Part shown: positions 63,241-64,000 of the stretch, piece by piece | Numbering within the stretch: the stretch's first letter is position 1 | How the letters are laid out: every line of letters begins with the position of its first letter | Source of the DNA: Monoplex corrugatus | Lineage: Eukaryota > Mollusca > Gastropoda > Littorinimorpha > Ranellidae | Assembly (NCBI GenBank): GCA_030674185.1 | Contig: JAPXFY010000012.1 | Location: 1,218,823 to 1,282,822, forward strand | Direction: 5' to 3' | DNA length: 64,000 bases | Notes under the pieces: model-generated | Told to the model about the DNA's origin: nothing | Seen by the model: only the letters and a program-made list of their open reading frames with translations | Database searches by the model: none | Made by a program: the position numbers and the translations under genes

Positions 63241-64000
63241 CATGGCCACAAATGGGGAGAAAAGAATAAAAGAAATAAAAGCAAGAATAAAACCAATGGA
63301 AAACCACAGAGAGCACATCATATACAATTATATATTAAAACAAAGTGATTCCCCTCCGAGCGGAGACAGGCTGCAGAGGGGGGTTGAGTGAGGTTAGGAT
63401 TTTATGCAGAGGAGAAAAGGTGAGTTTTGAGAGCGGACTTGAAGGAGACAAAAGTAGGTTGCTGACGGACTGAGAGAGGAAGTTTGTTCCAGGAGAGTGG
63501 ACCAGAAACAGAGAAGGCTCGTGGACCATAGGTATTGAGCTTAGTGCGTGGAAAGCGAAAAGTCAGAGGATCGGAGGCAGAGCGGAGGGTACGTGAGGGA
63601 AGATAGATCTCAAGTAGGCTTGACAGGTAATCAGGGGCTGCGTTATTGAGGCTTTTGTAGCACATGGTGTCTAGTTTGTACTGTATGCGCTTTGATACAG
63701 GGAGCCAGTGAAGTTGTGCCAGGAGAGGAGATATGTGGTCAGCTTTTATCTTTTTGAGTACAAGGCGTACAGCATTGTTTTGAATGCGCTGTAGGATGTG
63801 AATGGTGGAGGCAGGAAGACCAGACAGGAGTGAATTGCAATAGTCAATGCGAGACATTATGAAGGAGAGAACGAGTTTTGCAGTTGTTTCGACAGAGAGA
63901 TACTTCCTGATCAGGCTTATACGATGGAGATGATAGTAGCAAGATCTGGCAGATTGAGAAAAAAAGTTGTTCATGGACAGGGTAGAGTCAATGCAGACAC
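63071..64000 (-). mobile_element. L2-like LINE, 3' part (continues beyond the window)
   Basis: The minus-strand 3' end has GCGCTATGTAAATATTG and a (GT)n tract at 63,137-63,240 in the same place as in the L2 at 22,059. Coding sequence follows from 63,402 to beyond 63,974. Confidence 0.9.
63402..63974 (-). CDS. L2-like reverse transcriptase, C-terminal region
   Basis: An uninterrupted frame with RIDYCNSLLSGLPAS, LQRIQNNAVRLVLKK, LAQLHWLPVSKRIQYKLDT, GPLSWNKLPLSVRQQP and the terminal FKSALKTHLFSSA before a stop. This is the intact form of the C-terminus frameshifted at 22,570. The upstream RT lies outside the window, so activity cannot be judged. Confidence 0.83.
   Translation of the reverse strand: MNNFFSQSARSCYYHLHRISLIRKYLSVETTAKLVLSFIMSRIDYCNSLLSGLPASTIHILQRIQNNAVRLVLKKIKADHISPLLAQLHWLPVSKRIQYKLDTMCYKSLNNAAPDYLSSLLEIYLPSRTLRSASDPLTFRFPRTKLNTYGPRAFSVSGPLSWNKLPLSVRQQPTFVSFKSALKTHLFSSA

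Overview
The window reads as nuclear DNA of a marine invertebrate, most likely a mollusc. The grounds are: very high density of (CA)n, (GA)n and (TA)n microsatellites; several long minisatellites; at least five kinds of non-LTR retrotransposon (RTE/BovB-like, L2-like, an I-like element with RNase H, an APE element of unassigned clade, and one carrying a restriction-like endonuclease, RLE); tRNA-derived SINE pieces resembling mollusc SINEs; and a lineage-specific C2H2 zinc-finger gene. No operons, bacterial genes or CRISPR are present. The taxonomic call is an inference from repeat style.

Bases 1 to about 46,640 are a tandem segmental duplication. The tail of an earlier unit (1-2,500) is followed by unit 1 (2,501-22,058 plus an L2 insertion to 25,563), unit 2 (26,345-43,794) and the start of unit 3 (43,795-46,640). 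Units are separated by arrays of a 49-bp minisatellite. Unit starts are 23.84 kb and 17.45 kb apart. The difference is almost exactly accounted for by an RLE LINE (9,319-11,610) and an L2 LINE (22,059-25,563) present only in unit 1, plus array length. Each full unit runs: (TA)n/(GA)n, an old duplicated module A, (TGGTG)n, a 5' fragment of a zinc-finger gene, a 54-bp minisatellite, an antisense LINE endonuclease fragment with an RTE fragment nested in it, a degenerate repeat, (CA)n, an I-like LINE with RNase H, module B (a diverged copy of A), an orphan LINE C-terminus, the 49-bp array, and an antisense RTE inside the array.

Unit 3 leaves this pattern at 46,640 and carries instead the only intact host-like gene, an 11-finger C2H2 protein (46,451-47,971). 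A broken inverted paralogue lies at 58,196-59,618. Between them are a decayed RLE LINE fragment, a 100-base assembly gap (49,587-49,686) with low-complexity flanks, a SINE, a LINE 3' end, a degenerate repeat, a 2.9-kb array of a roughly 25-bp minisatellite and an imperfect inverted repeat. The right end (60,010-64,000) holds SINE and microsatellite sequence, a block shared with 51.3 kb, and a second L2 running off the window.

The most interesting signals are the layered duplication history with minisatellites at its boundaries, the capture of a zinc-finger 5' exon into the amplified unit, the near-identical tandem fingers in the intact gene, and the RLE retrotransposon whose 3' end combines a tRNA-like segment with nested hairpins and whose empty site survives in unit 2. 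Almost all coding sequence here is retroelement debris; only the zinc-finger gene and possibly the RLE reading frame are uninterrupted.
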